A stretch of 64,000 nucleotides of DNA, taken from the NCBI GenBank assembly GCA_008360975.2, contig CM039184.1, positions 56,510,797 to 56,574,796 on the forward strand, written 5' to 3'. How positions within the stretch are numbered: the first letter of the stretch is position 1; each line of letters begins with the position of its first letter. The DNA comes from Lichenostomus cassidix. Taxonomy: Eukaryota > Chordata > Aves > Passeriformes > Meliphagidae. This document shows, piece after piece, positions 50,674 through 62,200 of this stretch. The translations under genes were made by a program, and so were the position numbers. The notes under the pieces were generated by a model that worked only from the letters and a program-made list of their open reading frames with translations, had not been told where the DNA came from and ran no database searches.

Positions 50674-50755
50674 TATAGAATCACAATGGTTTGGGCTGGA
50701 AGGGACCTTAAAAGATCACCTAGTCCAACCCTCCTGCAATGAGCAGGGAGGTTTT
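50674..50755 (-). mobile_element. CR1 3' end
   Basis: TATAGAATCACAATGGTTTG followed by GGCTGGAAGGGACCTTAAAA and TAGTCCAACCCTCCTGC is the reverse complement of the CR1 3' terminus, including a trace of the octamer repeat (TAGAATCA). It is truncated after about 80 bases. It lies antisense to PROM1. Confidence 0.92.
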
Positions 50756-51439
50756 TGGTGCTGTGAATTCACCAAGGCCTGTTTGTGCCTACAGATATGT
50801 AACTGCAGGTAATCTCACATTCAGTTCTAGCAAAAAATATTTTTATGGGAATATATACAACTTCCACATTTCATTTGAAATTAATCAACTGGGGATATGT
50901 CTAATCCTGTTAATACTGAAACCTATTGAAATAATAAATTCATGGTAATGACTGGTCAATCACTGTGTGCTGCCTGGTTAGAAAAACACCCTGAAGCATC
51001 ATGTTACTGCTGAAAAATCATTGCAAAGTAATCTAAGTAGGGAATCTTTATTCAACAGGATAATCCCACATTCTGTGAAATTAAGGGGCAAAAATGGGCT
51101 GTGTAGCAATCACTGTGTTGTGTGTGAAACCTGTATTGTTCTTACCATTAAACTTATTCAATTAATATGGGAACCTTTTGTACCTATTTTCAGGCTTTCT
51201 TCTTTATTATTAAACCTAAAGCAGTTTTACTTTCTGATGGACAAGCTTTAGAGTCTTCAAATTAAAAAAAAAAAGTATGAAGTGTTATTTTCTGCATAAT
51301 TTTGTCATAGTGTATTCACGTTGACTACTGCCATTTTTTTTTTACTCACAGGCTGTAAAATATGGAAACAATATAAATAAAACTGTGCATCAGGAGCACT
51401 CTGAGCAATACAAGCATATCACAAGGAATCAGGGCAAGT

Positions 51440-51467
51440 TTTGGATTGGGTTGGTTTGGTTTTTTTA
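51440..51467. repeat. G/T-rich tract
   Basis: TTGGATTGGGTTGGTTTGGT followed by a T run; similar in texture to the tract at 17318. Confidence 0.5.
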
Positions 51468-51483
51468 AAGTATTGTCTCTTCT

Positions 51484-51612
51484 CCTTGGATATACTCAAA
51501 ACCTGACCAGACATGGCCCTGGGTAACCTGTGGAGGGTCACTGTGGCCAGAGCTGGGAGGCTGGACTGGATGATCTCGAGGGCTCCCTTCCAGTCTCAAC
51601 CATTCTGTTTCT
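51484..51612 (+). mobile_element. CR1 3' fragment
   Basis: The order ATACTCAAAACCTGACCAGA, CCCTGGGTAACCTG, GGACTGGATGATCTCGAGGG, CTCCCTTCCAGTCTCAACCA and TTCTGT follows the CR1 sense strand to its 3' end. The terminal octamer repeat has decayed to ATTCTGTTTCT. It is in sense with PROM1. Confidence 0.92.
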
Positions 51613-51668
51613 CTTGAGTAGTTACTTTCATATGCATAGTGTATGCCTACAGAGGTCCATAAATAAAT

Positions 51669-51684
51669 GTGTGCGTGTGTGTGT
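51669..51684. repeat. (GT)n repeat
   Basis: Short GT dinucleotide run with one GC interruption. Confidence 0.8.
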
Positions 51685-51978
51685 TTTTATACAAGTATGT
51701 AAAACTTCATGTGACATGTTTGAGGTTTTTTTAATGTTTAACTTACAATGGGGACAAGCACTCAGCTAGGAGAATGGGTAGATGCCTTCAATTTTTATTT
51801 AACGGGAAAAACTAATGTTTGTAAGATTTTCTTGTACCAACTGGCAACAGTTGGAAATGTATCAAAGGACATTTTTGTCAATAATAAAATCTTGCTTTCT
51901 TACATGCTTTCTGGCAGTGTTTTCACTACTGCACTAAATAATTTATAACAGAAAGTCATCATGATTGCAGGATAATTT

Positions 51979-52035
51979 TGGAACAGTTCACATTGGAAGG
52001 GATCTTCAGACATCAAATCCAACTATTTTCCAAAG
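51979..52035 (-). mobile_element. Diverged CR1 3' end
   Basis: GGAACAGTTCACATTGGAAG followed by GGATCTTCAGACATCAAATC and CAACTATTTTCC aligns with the antisense CR1 terminus ('atggttcagattggaagggatctt..agtccaacc'). It lies within 400 bases of another CR1 in the opposite orientation. Confidence 0.7.
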
Positions 52036-54159
52036 CAAGATGAACCTCAAAGTTGGGAGCAGCCTGGAAGTGAGAGCAGGTTGCTGGGGGCTCTTCTGGT
52101 TGCCTTCAGAGTAGCATCAAGGAGAGTGATGGCACAGCATCCTGGGCAGTTGGCTCCTGCATCTGATCACCTGCACACAGATAGTCTGTGCTGCTTCTTG
52201 CGCTGAGGATTGCAAAAATCCCTTTTTATTCCTTCCTATCACATTCCAGTTAAGCTGGTCAAAGTTTCTCGTCAGTGGCTGTCACACAATGCTAAATAGT
52301 GAATCAATATGTAAACAGGAGAGTTGTTTTAGCTCTTTCCCTGTATGCTGAAAGCCATCTAGCTGTAAAAGAAAAAAAAATTATTGTATTTATTATTTTA
52401 TGCAGCAATATTTCTTAAATTTATTTATATAGTATAGATATCAACAGGAAGAAAGAAATGTTACCTCTGCTGAAAAAGACAAAACTGTCTAGCAACCAGT
52501 GTGAATTACACCTTTGGGGTTTGTGCAGTTTTACCTCACTTAGCTTTGTATCTCCTTGTTGCTGAAACTTTTGGAGAAACACCAGCGCTGCCTGGGGTGG
52601 TCTTTTCAGGGAGGATTCTGCTGCTCCCAGTGTGTGAGGTGTTTCAGAGTTGCTGCAGTAGATCAATTGTGTGTTGCCCATACAGTAGTGTGTGCCCTTT
52701 CCTTCAGCAGTCTCGTGACTGCCAAGATGCAGAGCTTGAAAGGAATTGCAGGGATTCATAACCCTTTTATGCTTCCCAGGTGCTTATTCTACACATTTTG
52801 CTTGCGTTGCTCTTAGTGTGCAATTCAGCCTTATCTCGTATTTTAGGTATGGTTTTTGCAAAAGGAGGTTGCCTCAGCAAAAAGTCCTTGCTTACCTACT
52901 ACCAGCACTCTCTGAGTGTTTTGGAATGTACTCCCTGTCCAAGGAATGATTTGTGGCTTGGCACTTCAGTGATGCATTAACAGATTCTTATTTTTTAATT
53001 GACAGTCTTGCTGGCTGCAGCTTCCTTGCTGGGATTTCCTGCCTTAAACCAGCAGTTGGTGCTTTGCTGTTGGTGCCTTGCTGTTGTGTGTTTTCTTTCC
53101 TTGGACAGTTTTCTATGAGGAACTCTTCAGGATCTGTTCAATTTGTGATAGTTGAGTCCATGTTCCCACTGTGGGGTGTTGAGGAGGGAGAATTGTGGGC
53201 ATTGCTTGCTTGGGAATTTGTTTTCCTGAGCCACGTGTGGAGTGAGAGAGGAGGAAGATCACAGCCTCTCTGGCCTCCCTGAACGTATTTCACAAGTGCT
53301 AAAATAAATTCTGAGAAGCCTTGGAGTTTTGGGGGGTGAACGGTCAGTTTCACACCTTCAGGTCCTTTATTGATCCCCAGGTTAGGTAATTTATTGGAGG
53401 TTTTTATCAGCTATGTTCATTTGCAAATGGGGAGACAAAAACAGGGCAATAGTAGGATGAAGGCCAGCTCTCTATAACATGGGGGGTAGAGTTCCTCCTT
53501 GAGCTCTTTGAGGTGTAATGTGCTCCTTCCTAATGTGCTTCCTCTTCATCAGAGACCAGAAGTTCAGTCAATTATTTCTCCCAGACATCCGAACACTGTT
53601 CCTTTTACACAGCGTAGCGAGGAGCACACCCAGAGCCACTGGTGCTTCTCTGAGGGTCTGCAGAGCTGATGGTGCTCCTCTCCTTCAAGTCCAGGGTGCC
53701 ACACAAGTGACTGAGAGGGACCCACAGTTCCCACCTTAGTTCCCTTGAGGTTGTCAAAACCTCGGTAATGGTAGGCCAGTGAGGTCTCAAAAAAGGGATC
53801 CATCTCTTGCAGCTGCCAGGGTTTACTGAAGGTGGCACTAGTTGTGTTAAATTCCTACTTTGTGGGTTTTTTTGTGATTGCTGTATTTTTTTAATGTTGT
53901 GGATAAGTTAGAGTGAATGTTGGATCGATGCACAGTAAATAGTAATATGCTAGGCTTTCTGATTTGTTTTGATGGTGTTACATACTCACTGTTGGTCCAG
54001 AGATCAAAAAAGAAAATATAAAAATAAAAAGGGAAAAAAAGATTAGATAATGTTGGCAAGATAAGGGTCTTCTTCTTCGTACCCTTCAGTCAAGAAGTCA
54101 TCATTCACATGCTTGTTTTGCACATTATGTATCTAATGCTGCGTGTATGTATATTAATT

Positions 54160-54174
54160 TATGTATGTATGTAC
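54160..54174. repeat. (ATGT)n microsatellite
   Basis: Three and a half ATGT units within a TATG/TTAA-rich neighbourhood. Confidence 0.75.
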
Positions 54175-54544
54175 TTGGCATAAACATAAAGCAAAGCTGA
54201 TACCCAAAACATTGCCCAAGTAATTGATACATGTGTGATGAACTTTTAATTACGATTTTATGGTACAGAGGATGACCTCGGAAAAACCTTCACTGTATTT
54301 CAGTGGTAACTGATTCATTGATAGACAACCTGGCTATATTCCTGTGAGCTCATAAAACACACAGTTGATTAAAAATGTTGTTACTTGACAGATTTATGGG
54401 GACACTTAAATGCTTGCCTATGCTGTTGATTTCTGTTCTTAATTTCATCTTGCCTACCTAAAAGTAGAATTCATACTATTCTCTTTCCTCTGCTTTTATA
54501 AATTATGTTGTTTAAAACTCTGGAATATTCTTGCTTATTTTCAG

Positions 54545-54603
54545 ATCTCATCAGAAAACTAGCACAGCAGCAGTTTGGAAATACACAGGGCGATTATCAA
54601 AAG
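54545..54603 (+). CDS. PROM1: PROM1 coding exon 2
   Basis: This 59-nt exon encodes DLIRKLAQQQFGNTQGDYQK (residues 74-93; the D codon is split with the previous exon), equivalent to human DTLRKFLQKAYESKIDYDK just before the first membrane segment. The acceptor is TTATTTTCAG at 54544 and the donor is AAG before GTAAAT at 54604. The exon enters in phase 1 and leaves in phase 0. The part lies on the extracellular side. Confidence 0.9.
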
Positions 54604-57485
54604 GTAAATTGTCTATGTGTATCTGCATAAAATAATGAAAATTATGACTTCGAAATTCAGTTTTGTTTCTAAACCAGGAATTGGTGTTTTAAAACTATAT
54701 GAATAGGATACAAATATGAATTTTTTGAATAACAAGTATGATATTTTCATGAAAATATGGAACCAATTACAAAGAAAATTCCACAAGCCACTGTAAAGAA
54801 GCTACTTACAGTTAAGACTGACTTGTAAACTCCAGCTTGAATGTGATTGTTGCACAAAGATTGAAGGCTCTTTGCATTGAAAAATACTGCTTTTATTAAA
54901 AAAAAACTTAGAACCATTACTGCTTATCTTTAATGTAAGCTTCAAATACTGTTTCAAAAAGACAAATTTGTATTAAAAATATATTATTTATATATTAGCA
55001 AGAAAATGGAACAGAATGTGTGTCTGATCTTTAGGCTGTTGTGGAGCACAGCCTTCGGCTTTTGAAACAGTTTTGAAGGAGTTGAGTTTCTGCAGTAGGA
55101 ATTTAACTGTGCCCAGGCAGTGGACAAGTTACTTCATATGAGCTACTTGCTTCTGGTCCCTGCAGTAAGTGTACCCATCAGGAGGATGAGTATGGTACTT
55201 GCACACAGACACTGAGCTATTGCCATGAATCAGGATGGCCTCACTGGTGCTTCCCTGTCTTCCAGACACAAGCCTGTTTCTCCAGTAGCTTGATCAGTTC
55301 TGCATGACATGCAGGTGTGTGGATATTGTTGTTATGCTGCATCAAGTGACTCTTGCTGATCCCATCTGCTTGTTTGGTGGGGCTCTAGGGAGTGGTGCAT
55401 CACAAATGTTCCTGCACACCCAGGAAAGAATGGAAGGTAGGCCTTGGATGGGAGAGTCTTGGGAGAAAACCCATAGACCATAGGTGGTACCCATGACCAC
55501 AAGCATAGTATTAAGTCATGAGAAATCTGAGACTAGTCCTTTGTAGGGGATGTGATTATAGGGTGGCAGCTAAAATATTAGCAGTGCTTAAGCAGTAGAA
55601 CACATACAGGCCATTTATCAGTCCAAATTCTGACCTGAATACAGTGTAAAACTTCAAAACAAATTTGGAAAAGGAAAATATAGCAGAACAAGTGGAATGT
55701 CCTTCAGAAGACAGAAGTATCAGTGAGTCAGCTGTGGAGCAGCCAGCATGGCCAGCCAGCCAGATGTGCCCCTGGAGAACTTTACAGTTGAAGTAGAGAA
55801 GTGTGAATGTTGTTGTTGAAGGGTGTGGATAAATAGTTAGAAATGTTTGGCTATGGTTTTGATCACTGAAATTCAGGGTAAATGAATTCAGACTAGGATG
55901 AGTTCAGCCAAGTGTCCATTAGGATGATCTAGGGAACCTGTGTGTCTTCAGAGGAAACTGGAAGAGTTTGCTTAGCTTAGGAAAAGAGTTAAGAGGTGTG
56001 ATTACTCTTTTAAAATATATATATGGAGAGGAAGCACTAGCAAAAAGGTTCTGCTTCTTGGGCAAAAGATAGTGCTAGCACAGAAGCATGGGGGCTGAAA
56101 TGGACATGTGAGACTTGCTCACCAAGCACTGAGAGCAGACCTTCAGTAGCAGGAGCAGGAAATCTGCTTCTTCTATTTATCCTGTTAAATTTCTGCTGTC
56201 ATTCCTCTGTATAATTTATTTAAACCTATTTATAGAATGCGTTAGTGACCCGGGAGACTCTTCCCACTTCTGTGCAGTGTGTCCTAATATTCCCAGTTGG
56301 ACTCTAACCATGAACATCTCCCCATGCCCTGGCAGGGGCAGCAGTCTGCCAGGACAGCCCAGCAGCTGAGCTGTGCCTGCTCAGGGGAGCCAACTCACTG
56401 CTGCTGCCATTGCTTCACTTCTGCTGTGAGGCTGCTTGCTTGAAACGTTCAAAATCATATTTGGTAGCAGATTCATAAGGGAGGTTAGTTATCCTCCCTT
56501 TAATACAGGACAAAATGTGTTAATATGTCCAAAATACGATTTTGAGCATTCTAAGTATCACTGTACAGTAGGGGTTTCAAAAGGGTATTTGTGATGCTGA
56601 AAAAAGATCACTAAAACTCGAACATTTCTGATTCTCATGCATCAGACTTTGGGCTGAGGGGTCTTGCCATCTTTAGCTTGTCTACTTCTCTTCCAGTTAG
56701 GAGAAAGGAGAAAGCTCACACTATCAGCTGTGAACTTGTCATGCAGAGATGAAGGGAAAAATACAAGAAATTAATTTTCCATTGTGGAAACAAAGGGGAA
56801 ATTGGGTTCCCCTGTAATTCCTGTCATTGAATATTTAGTTTTCAGTGTTTTTCAGGTTTTACAGATAAGAAAATAGGTAAGAACTGTTAAATAGATTTCT
56901 TCAGTCTTTCTTGAATGCCTTGTCTTGTTTTCTTATGAACAATTTAAATTAAACCTTTACGTGGTTAATTACAAGTGAGGTTGAATTTTGTGTGTAATGT
57001 GTTAAGATCCTAAAACTGCTGCTGGAGCTACTAAAATAAAATAAGCACTGAAAAGAAAAAGTTAGTCAAGAATATCATATCAGTTATGACAGGTGGAATT
57101 CATGAAGAAATCACCAAACTGCAAAATAATGTGATCTCTGGCATTCTGTGAGATATGTTGGGAATTATATGAAATAGATGCTCAGTGTGGAAGTAACTAG
57201 TCATTGTTTTAAGACGGAAGTATTTGTTGGGCAAATCCTAGATTCCTTTCACTCACCAAGGAAACCAGAAAATAGCTGCTATATATTTTATTGTAAATAT
57301 TTTCCCATAATTATTTAATGGTGCTTCTGTGCATTATTTTACTTTAGTGGCTTGTTTGTTATTGTTTCTGTGTCGTTAATTGTTGTGGTCTAGTCATGGT
57401 TAATTATTCATTATTCACGGGATTTGTTTTTTGTGCATGCTGCCTGTGTATTATACACACTCTCCATTTGTTTTGACTTCCACAG
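54604..57485 (+). other. PROM1: PROM1 intron, 2.9 kb
   Basis: A phase-0 intron runs from GTAAAT to TTCCACAG at 57485. I see no repeats of known family in it. Near its 3' end are a TGCATG (57434-57439) and a short inverted repeat TGTGTA/TACACA (57445-57459), both within about 55 bases of the microexon and possibly relevant to its inclusion. Confidence 0.85.
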
Positions 57486-57512
57486 CCAGAAAATGTTGTC
57501 CTGACTCTTCAG
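57486..57512 (+). CDS. PROM1: PROM1 27-nt microexon (coding exon 3)
   Basis: Nine codons encode PENVVLTLQ, equivalent to human PETVILGLK. The exon is bounded by TTCCACAG (57485) and CAG before GTAATG (57513). It is exactly 27 nt and in phase 0 on both sides, so skipping keeps the frame. In human CD133 these nine residues are encoded by a cassette exon absent from the AC133-2 (s2) isoform. The same alternative splicing is therefore expected here. The segment sits in the extracellular juxtamembrane region ahead of the first membrane helix. Confidence 0.95.
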
Positions 57513-59020
57513 GTAATGCCTTATGGTAGATGTACAGCTTTGAAAAGAAACTAACCATGTCTGCACTACTTCTGTTAAAACATCCATAACTATTTTTAAT
57601 GTTACTTTAAATACTGTTTTTCCATGTAACCAATCTTAAAATATTGTATGCTGTCAAAATTTTTGAAGCGTTCAGCTAGCTAGAAAAGAAAACAGTAATT
57701 CTTTTGCAAAATCTGCCCAAATTCTTCTTTAAAGCACCTAGTTCATACGCTTAAGAAGGAAGCATGGGTTTTAATTAGCAGTTAATAATAATAATTAAAA
57801 AAATAGTTTTCATCCTAGAATTGGTAATTAGGGCAGAAATTTGCAACTCTGCTAATGGTGGTAGTTGCTGTATTTGGCTCAGTTGGTAATTAGGGATTGA
57901 GAGGAAGGGCATCAGCAAAGCTGGAACTAGAGCATGATTGATATCTTGTGAGAAATTACAACTTATTGTGCAGGACAGTTCCACAGCCTCAATTTCATCC
58001 TTGTGCTGCCACCTTGCCCTTGAGCTGGTGGATCTATAAAACAGAAGAGGACTCAAAGTACTAGTGTGGGAATTAGTTCTCCTAAGATTGGGAAAGGAAA
58101 GCAGAAGAGAGATTTATCAGGGAAGAAGGACCCCTGGGGCATGCCCACGCTGTGCTGTCTGTCTCTGTGTGCAGACACCTCCCTGGTCCTGTTTCGGGTA
58201 GAAGCAGCACAGCCAGCTCACAGCTTGTCCCCTGGGAGCCACATTGCCTCGTGTGAGGCTGTGCCAGGGCTGCCTGGCCCAGCTTCTTGGTCCCTGGGCT
58301 CTTGCAGTGTGAAAGCAGGTCAGGGTATTGCATTACCACCTTTTGCTCCTGCCAGCTTTAGAAAGCATCCTTTTTAGTTGCTGCTGCTTTGCTGTTTGGC
58401 AGCAGAATAAATGTATTTACCTGAGAGATCTTAAAATCTGTCTGCTTCTTCATGTTTTCCAGTCCCTAAGCAGTTTTAAATTCAGCAGTTTGGAGAAACC
58501 TCTGCCATTGTAATCGATCATCCAGTGAAATACTTCCCTTTGTGGTTCATACGAATTTTTCTACTCTTAACTGATAAAAAGGAGAAAAAGCTAAGCCTCC
58601 TTTTCCACCTGATGAGGTGTTGCTCTAGCTTGCCTTGCTGACATTTGTGGAGCCTTTTTGGAAACAGATGTGAGAAACAGTAAATTTGTGGTCTGGGAAT
58701 TCAGATGTGTTCATTTTTAACCTGTTTCCATTGCATTGATTCACATTTATTTCTTGTGAGCCTACTTTTCTCTTAGTGCTTAGTCTTGTAGTTTGCTTAG
58801 CTAATACTCTAGCCAAGTAATTCTTAGCTATCAGTATCTACAATGTTATGTATCTTTTTGTTAGAAAAGTTGTCCATTATTGACAAAATATACCAAGTCC
58901 ATAACCTCAGTAACTTAGTAGATGGTTTAGTCTGTAGTGTGATTTTTAATTACTTGCTCTATACTGATTGCAGTTACTGTGTGATATCTGCTATTACCAC
59001 TATTTTTGTCTGAATTACAG
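57513..59020 (+). other. PROM1: PROM1 intron, 1.5 kb
   Basis: A phase-0 intron runs from GTAATG to TGAATTACAG at 59020. No repeat or other gene is recognised in it; open frames at 57775-58513 are short and unrelated to any family I know. Confidence 0.85.
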
Positions 59021-59226
59021 GCCATCTACTATGAAATCGGTTTTATAGTCTCCGCAGCCTTGGGATTGCTATTTATTTTGTTACTGCCTCTTGTGGGACT
59101 TTGCTTCTGTATGTGTCGTTGCTGTGACAACTGTGGTGGGGAAATGCATCAAAGACAGAAGAAAAATGCTGACTGTCAGAGGAGCTGTTTTGCAACATTT
59201 CTTTTTGTTGCTTCTTTAATAATAAG
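59021..59226 (+). CDS. PROM1: PROM1 coding exon 4: TM1, Cys-rich loop, start of TM2
   Basis: The exon encodes residues 103-170 plus two bases. It starts with AIYYEIGF (human IVYYEAGI). The first transmembrane segment follows (about residues 108-132, with [13 protein letters not shown]). Then comes the family's cysteine-rich cytoplasmic stretch [18 protein letters not shown], almost identical to human [18 protein letters not shown]. The exon ends within TM2 ([12 protein letters not shown]). The acceptor is ATTACAG at 59020. The donor is best read as AAG before GCAAGT at 59227: ending there leaves AG, which with a pyrimidine from the next exon restores the Ser of human IIIS. The alternative GT at 59231 would add a Gln and shift the phase. 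The next exon (human IGIFYGF onwards) is not in the window. Confidence 0.95.
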
Positions 59227-62200
59227 GCAAGTGTGATAAAGAGAACAATATAAACCTTGGTATAGCAGTTACTTTGCAGTGTCATGTGACAAATAATATT
59301 ACTGTATTAGTCTACAGGTGCAGAAATTATTTTATTAGACTAAGTAATATTATTGCTTATTAAAGATGTAACTGCATTATGAAAATGCTGCTACCGTTGC
59401 TATCTACAGGCCATTACATACTTACTTGAGCAGAATGTATGTGTGAAACAAACAAAAAATTATGTTTGCATTTGCAAATAACATTTTTGCCAGTCTCAAA
59501 AGGGCGGTTGCAGAATGTTACATTAAACTTGTGAACACCAGAGACTGTGTCCTGTGTTCAGTTCCCATCCCACAGAGAACCTGAGATACCACATACTGCT
59601 TTGTTCTTGGTAGTGGTGTGGTGGTGAGAAAAGCAATTAGGTGACTTCCTTCAGTATTTGCTGTACTCCAGGTGTTCTTACTAGTTTGAAACAGTGGGTT
59701 TCTTCTGGGTCCTGAGTTGTTTAAACAATGCATGCACTCCCTGTGAATCCTGGGGTTTGGAGACATTTTTGCAGTGTTAGTGTTAGGAGCATAATCCTGT
59801 GCTGGGTTTGTAATGGATGATGAGGAGCTACAATCAAGACTTTTCCCTGCTTTCAAAAGATGTTGTTTGCTGTCAGGCTTTCTGTTTTCCTGTAACAACT
59901 TCATCTTTTCACCTCCCTATTATCTTTATTTTGTGATTATATTAAAAGAGAAAAAAACTCTTTTCATCTATACTGTGTGACAGTTTAGTCAGGTGGGATG
60001 TACTTTGTCACTTCACTGTAATCTAAAATTATTTCTTTTTCTACTACTGTGTGTTGTATGACAAATGGTGACCTTGCTTATGCTGGAATAGAGGACAGGC
60101 TGATATCAGATATGGGAACATGCTCTTTTCTCCCAGACATCAGTGGCAAGCATGACTCTCAACAGTTTAATGACTCAAAAACTAAGTGGTGTAGGTGACA
60201 GATGCATCCCTGCCATGATGACAGGACAAAAATTCTTCATGGTTCAAGGGTGCCTTGAAGACAGTAAGTTATTAAATTACCATTCAGCATGTCGAAACTG
60301 GAGGTAGGTCACAGAGTCTTGCCAGCTGTCTTTCCACCACATTGCAGGAAGCTGTGTTGCAGGATGCTTCTTTCTGGCTATTATGGCTGAGGAATGTTGC
60401 CTGTTAGTAGAGAAATCAAGAGATTGCCCCCTTGTTGGTCTCTTTAACTTGTGCATTTGCTGCCAGCTATCCTTGTGGGATTCAGCATACCCAGCACTGG
60501 CAAATACTTCTTCTTTCCAGGTCATGACTGGCAGATCAGTGATCCCTAGTAACATGCTTTCCAGAACTAAGGAAATTGACTCTTTAATTTCTCTTTTTTT
60601 TTTCTTTTTTTTTTTTTCTTTTGTGTGAGACATGAGGAGTATCAGATGCTTACCCTAAGGCAGGGGTTGAGCTCAGTCTGCAGGTTGAGTGGAGATAATC
60701 TCATATGACTCCCTGGTTAAATCTAATGCTGTGAGTGATGTACAGGGGGAGATAGAACTTTACAAGGCTGATATTGCTGATCTCAGACTGACTGAAGGCT
60801 CATGTCTCCAGTATGCCTCTGTACACAGAGAGATTCTCTTGCCCTTCCTGGATCTCCTTTCACAAGGGAGGAGAAGATGCCATGCCTGGATCTATTTAAG
60901 CACTCGTCAGGTTGCTTACTGCTGTGCTGTAACACAAAAGGACAGTCCTACTGGTAGCCATTGCCCCAACAGAAAGTACTGGAGGAAGCCTGAGGTTTAT
61001 TTAAAACTGTTTCTACATGTCTTGTACAGTACTCAAAAAGTCTCCTTGTGGATTTATTATCTGCTTTTCCTCCAAGTTCCTATGTAACTTCAGTTTAAGT
61101 TTACGTGTAGGTCTTCCCAAAATCACACTTCTGAAGCACTGAGCCAGAGCTGAATACGTAAGCTGTGACAATAACCAAAAGGGTTTAGTCCTGGGTGAGT
61201 GAAATGCTTATGGCTACTTGCAGACAGAGCAAAAAGAATGAAAACTTGAATGATCTCCACCAATACAGGGTTACATTGAGATGTGCTATGAAATTACTGA
61301 GGTGGGTTTAGTCATTGTTTGGGTATAATTTTAAGTTCATGCAGCACTGGAGGCCTTCTTTGGGAGCAGGTCTCCCAAACCCCTGCCAAGTGACTGGAAT
61401 GTCACAGACTCCTTCACCCAGAGCTGTGCTACTTCAGAAGATGCATTTAGCAAGGCTGGCATCCCTCAGAGTACCCTGAACTCCCACCTCTGCTAACAGA
61501 GCTTTGTTTTAAAGGCGCTACTGTGGAACATACATGTAAACAGCTGCTGGAGGGACTGGGAAGGATTTCTAAGGGGATGGACTTCTTCAGGATTACCACC
61601 TAAGTGTATGCTCTTCATCTTCCTCCATCTCTCTTGCAATGCCAGTTAATATCCACCTGTGAAACCTGACAAGAAACTTTTGTGTGGAATATTGGACTCC
61701 TGAAGAATTGTTCAGACAGTTTTCTTAACCTGTTACAGAAGAAGCATGTCCTTTTTATTCCTGCTTTTATGACTTTCTCCTTTTAGCTGCTTACTGAATG
61801 TTGACTCAAGGCTCAGTTACATAATAAATAGATTTTTCTTCTCAGGTTGTGTGTTTTTTTAGTTACATTCAGAGTATAGTCACAGTTATGCTGAGTACCT
61901 TGGCTGCTTGAAGTATCTCCATTATCCTGTTTCCTCCCATTCCTTCCATTTAGGAAGCTGAAGGGAAAGATGGTTGTGCTCAGGACTTAGAAAGTAGTGT
62001 TTTGTTAGCTTCCGATTGACCTTTCTGATCTCTGAGCATAGCATTGAAAGGACATAAAATGCTGTCTTGTCTAAAGAACAAGGATGTGGTTATAAACTCT
62101 TAAGTCTTGGAGCAATATACAAATGTTTGCTTTTCCTGATCGCTTGAGATAATTTGTCTTCTGATTAACAAAGAAAAGGTAGAAAAGTTTTGATAGCAAT

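Larger units (their letters stand above)
40021..54544 (+). other. PROM1: PROM1 intron, 14.5 kb
   Basis: A phase-1 intron runs from GTAAGC at 40021 to TTATTTTCAG at 54544. No further PROM1 exon is recognisable inside it, consistent with the reading frame joining directly. It contains three CR1 fragments (50674, 51484, 51979), simple repeats (45585, 47287, 49331, 51669, 54160), a 21-bp palindrome at 46268 and an X-box-like palindrome at 42980. The rest is unremarkable AT-rich sequence. Confidence 0.9.

Noticed and set aside
59231..59236. GT donor for PROM1 exon 4
   Set aside because: GTGTGA is a weak donor, it would insert an extra Gln in the TM2 segment and does not leave the two-base carry-over needed for the conserved Ser. 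The GC donor four bases upstream fits better.
60689..61087. 132-codon frame in the last PROM1 intron as an additional exon or retrogene
   Set aside because: It opens on GTG, has no similarity to prominin or any family I know, and would not continue the PROM1 frame.
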